Part shown: in pieces, positions 5,023 through 5,092 of the stretch
How the letters are laid out: each line of letters begins with the position of its first letter
Numbering within the stretch: position 1 is the stretch's first letter
From: an uncultured Candidatus Melainabacteria bacterium
Lineage (GTDB): Bacteria > Cyanobacteriota > Vampirovibrionia > Gastranaerophilales > Gastranaerophilaceae
DNA: 5,092 bases
Assembly (NCBI GenBank): GCA_934747325.1
Contig: CAKVGW010000087.1
Coordinates: 1-5,092, forward strand
Reading direction: 5' to 3'
Program-made: the position numbers and the translations under genes
The notes under the pieces: generated by a model
Told to the model about the DNA's origin: nothing
Databases searched by the model: none
The model's input: the letters and a program-made list of their open reading frames with translations, nothing else

Positions 5023-5092
5023 AATTGTCTCTGAGATTGAGACGAAGAGTTGATTTATTTGAGGCAAAGAGTGATTAATGACTGTGTAAAAA
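5023..5092 (+). promoter_or_regulatory. Duplicated regulatory module, copy B, at the window end
   Basis: It repeats copy A: a stem TTGTCTC/GAGACGA (5025-5031 with 5039-5045) with loop TGAGATT; TTGATTT at 5050-5056; AAGAGTGATTAATG at 5067-5080; TGTGTAAAAA to the window edge. The palindrome copy TCTCTGAGATTGAGA lies at 5028-5042. Relative to copy A, the closing A-T pair has become G-C, so pairing is kept. It begins ten bases after the stop of the phage-like gene, and probably precedes another gene about 35 bases beyond the window. Confidence 0.7.

Overview
This is a very AT-rich bacterial window with four complete protein genes of recognisable family, one unusual tandem-repeat protein gene, one tRNA gene, and a dense noncoding stretch that carries several families of short repeats. 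The genes are intact and bacterial in style: two have clear Shine-Dalgarno sites, the promoters look like sigma-70 promoters, and the tRNA does not encode CCA. Low GC, a tRNA without CCA, a sugar ABC permease, and a repeat protein that begins with an Asn/Phe-rich stretch ending in INFKGK would fit a gut-type low-GC lineage such as the Gastranaerophilales (Melainabacteria). That placement is a guess from style, not a demonstrated one.

Left part (1-2189): a nitroreductase-family flavoprotein on the + strand converges on a minus-strand gene for a 463-residue protein. The core of that protein is seven near-identical 36-residue repeats plus one degenerate copy. The repeat register resembles the helical repeats of mTERF proteins. 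The 126-bp leader of this gene holds a 14-bp perfect inverted repeat and a 16-bp palindrome.

Middle part (2190-4095): two minus-strand genes, a CgeB-like glycosyltransferase followed by a MalG/UgpE-type sugar ABC permease. Neither has a Shine-Dalgarno site, and each has a good -10 element almost on top of its start codon, which suggests leaderless messages. The permease has no partner permease, ATPase or binding protein in view. The glycosyltransferase diverges from a tRNA-Arg(CCT) gene, and the two promoters share their -35 bases.

Right part (4096-5092): tRNA-Arg(CCT), then about 420 bp without a gene, then a small helix-turn-helix protein resembling small terminase subunits (DUF1804-like) of phages. 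The noncoding stretch holds two potential RNA hairpins, a cluster of TGCAAGTG/CACTTGCA sites in both orientations, and operator-like TCTC-N7-GAGA palindromes. A module of about 70 bp occurs just before the phage-like gene and again just after it, at the window's right end. It consists of a hairpin whose closing base pair co-varies, then TTGA, then AAGAGTRATTAATG, then TGTAAAA. This looks like a regulatory cassette repeated before successive genes of a mobile or phage-like element sitting beside a tRNA gene, and it is the part of the window most likely to hold something undescribed.
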